Positions 6,889 through 7,912 of a stretch of 7,912 nucleotides of DNA are shown here, piece after piece. The stretch comes from an uncultured bacterium (GTDB lineage Bacteria; Planctomycetota; Phycisphaerae; Phycisphaerales; SM1A02): positions 1-7,912 of the forward strand of contig CAIPQY010000498.1 in NCBI GenBank assembly GCA_903867275.1. Reading direction: 5' to 3'. The position numbers were made by a program, and so were the translations under genes. The notes under the pieces were generated by a model that made no database searches, was not told the DNA's origin, and saw nothing but the letters and a program-made list of their open reading frames with translations. Each line of letters starts with the position of its first letter. Positions within the stretch are counted from its first letter, which is position 1.

Positions 6889-7599
6889 TCAGGCGGATGG
6901 CATGAAGATGCACTTGCCCTGATCGTCGGGACGCTGGCCCTCGATGCAGTCCACCACCACCTTGGCCACCACATCGGGGTGCATCGCCTTGTGCGGCGGA
7001 ACGACCTTCTCCGAGAAATTGTTGCGCAGCGCCTGGGTCTCCACGGCGCCCGGATTCACGGAGAAGCTGCGGATGCCGCTCGAGCGTCCTTCGCGGGCCA
7101 CGCTGCGGGTGAGCGAATCGAGCGCCGACTTGCTTGCCGCATAGGCCAGGAAGCCCGCGTACGGATCGGTCGAACCCATGGTGCCGATGTTCACCACGCA
7201 ACCGGACTTCTGCTTCTTGAAGTGCGGCCAGCAGCGCACGATCAGGAACGCGGGCCCGAAGACGTTGATGAAGAAGCACTGCTCGAGCGTCTCCTCGGTG
7301 GTGCGCTCGATGGGCATCATGGGGGCCACGCCGGCGCAGTTCACCAGGTTGTCCACGCGTCCGAATCGCTCGATGGTCTGGTCCACCACCGCGGAGGCAT
7401 GTTCGCTGTCGGCCACGTCGGCGGGCACGATCATCACGTCACCGGGGCCGATCGCGCGCAGTTCGTCCGAGGCTTCCGCCAGCTTCTGCTCGGTTCGGCC
7501 CACCAGCACCACGTGGTGGCCCTTCTCGGCAAGCATGCGAGCGATGGAGCGACCGATGCCGGAGCCGGCGCCGGTGACGATGGAAACAGGGTGTTGCAT
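6889..7599 (-). CDS. short-chain dehydrogenase/reductase (SDR family)
   Basis: This 236-aa protein is a classical SDR, an NAD(P)-dependent cytoplasmic oxidoreductase with a Rossmann fold. The cofactor motif TGAGSGIG is at residues 9-16, Asp61 sits in the PADVAD segment that contacts adenine, and NCAG (87-90) replaces the usual NNAG. Asn112 and the YxxxK pair Tyr153/Lys157 supply three of the four catalytic residues. The fourth, normally Ser 13 residues before Tyr, is Thr140 (NIGTMGS). Arg35 just after the second beta strand (VLVGR) suggests NADP(H) preference. VNPGAVET (181-188) is the usual post-Lys PG segment. The substrate cannot be read from sequence. The ATG at 7599 gives a normal N-terminus five residues before the first strand, with no strong Shine-Dalgarno. 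It lies 29 nt after the rseP-like stop on the same strand, so co-transcription is likely. No terminator is seen after it. Confidence 0.93.
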   Translation of the reverse strand: MQHPVSIVTGAGSGIGRSIARMLAEKGHHVVLVGRTEQKLAEASDELRAIGPGDVMIVPADVADSEHASAVVDQTIERFGRVDNLVNCAGVAPMMPIERTTEETLEQCFFINVFGPAFLIVRCWPHFKKQKSGCVVNIGTMGSTDPYAGFLAYAASKSALDSLTRSVAREGRSSGIRSFSVNPGAVETQALRNNFSEKVVPPHKAMHPDVVAKVVVDCIEGQRPDDQGKCIFMPSA

Positions 7600-7628
7600 G
7601 CGGGACTCTGTCGAAGGAGGGTGATGGG

Positions 7629-7912
7629 TCAGCCACCACTGACCAGACGCATCACGTCGTTGTAGAAGGTGACCACGAACAGGCTGCCGAGCAGCAGCAG
7701 GCCGGCCATGGTGGCGGCGTTCTGGAAGCGCACGCTCGGTGGTCGGCCGCGCACCGCCTCGTAGGCCAGATACAGGAACAGGCCGCCGTCCACGATGGGC
7801 AGCGGCAGGAAGTTGAGCACGGCCAGATTCACGCTGATCATGGCCAGGAAGAACACCAGATACATGAAGCCGCGATCGGCCACGCGCGCACCCACATGCA
7901 CGATGCCAACGG
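7629..7912 (-). CDS. rseP: RseP-type site-2 intramembrane zinc protease, C-terminal part (5' end outside window)
   Basis: This is the last 94 residues or so of an M50 site-2 protease; the reading frame stays open through the window edge, so the gene starts beyond it. After ADRGFMYLVFFLAMISVNLA comes LNFLPLPIVDGG, the family's second metal-binding motif (usually LDG), whose Asp is the third zinc ligand. A following helix contains YEAVRGRPPS, and a last hydrophobic segment (MAGLLLLGSLFVVTFYND) ends VMRLVSGG. E. coli RseP ends with the same order: NLFPLPVLDGG, then a hydrophobic helix, then FND..RL. RseP cuts membrane-bound regulators such as anti-sigma factors and clears signal-peptide remnants in the inner membrane. 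The HExxH motif and PDZ domains would be in the missing part. It is probably the first member of an operon with the SDR gene. Confidence 0.88.
   Translation of the reverse strand, partial: VGIVHVGARVADRGFMYLVFFLAMISVNLAVLNFLPLPIVDGGLFLYLAYEAVRGRPPSVRFQNAATMAGLLLLGSLFVVTFYNDVMRLVSGG

Noticed and set aside
6979..7665. 228-codon open frame on the plus strand opposite the SDR gene
   Set aside because: The SDR motifs on the other strand are unmistakable; this frame has no recognisable motif and a shadow-like composition.
7614..7670. AGGAGG followed by ATG on the plus strand at 7615-7625
   Set aside because: The spacing is only 2 nt and the frame closes after 13 codons, inside the rseP-like gene on the other strand; no gene is supported.

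Overview
The window reads as chromosomal DNA of a high-GC Gram-negative-type bacterium. The best guess is a planctomycete, possibly of the Phycisphaerae type. That guess rests on paired 'GDLDGDGxVGxxDlxxLLxxFG' dockerin-like repeats at the C-termini of two large secreted proteins, a habit common in that phylum, and on mostly weak Shine-Dalgarno signals. It is an inference and no 16S rRNA is present to confirm it.

Layout from left to right. (1) A tRNA-Leu(GAG) gene lies on the minus strand at 14-97. (2) A strong intrinsic terminator at 150-183 (minus) closes the gene to its right. (3) Two large paralogous genes lie head to tail on the minus strand, at about 215-3031 and 3290-6121/6127. Each encodes a secreted zinc metalloprotease with a signal peptide, a fungalysin/thermolysin-type prosegment, an HExxH catalytic core, two beta-sandwich regions and a C-terminal dockerin-like Ca-binding pair. 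They are an old tandem duplication: the proteins align over their whole length, but the copies differ in regulation and in the state of the dockerin. A perfect CRP/FNR-type palindrome lies in the 258-nt gap upstream of the left copy only. (4) After a divergent promoter region (6128-6414) comes smpB on the plus strand, the tmRNA-binding protein of trans-translation. (5) Convergent with smpB, only 3 nt from its stop, is a short-chain dehydrogenase/reductase gene (6889-7599, minus). (6) Upstream of it on the same strand, and cut by the window edge, is the C-terminal end of an RseP-type site-2 intramembrane protease (7629-7912).

The left two thirds is thus an extracellular protein-degradation locus. 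The two proteases are probably exported and autoprocessed, then held or stabilised by calcium. The right third is housekeeping: ribosome rescue, an oxidoreductase and envelope proteolysis. Nothing points to phage, CRISPR, insertion sequences or recent transfer. The features most worth a second look are the paralogous protease pair with an unusually short zinc-ligand spacing, the palindrome upstream of one copy, the dockerin decay in the other, and a Thr in place of the catalytic Ser in the SDR.
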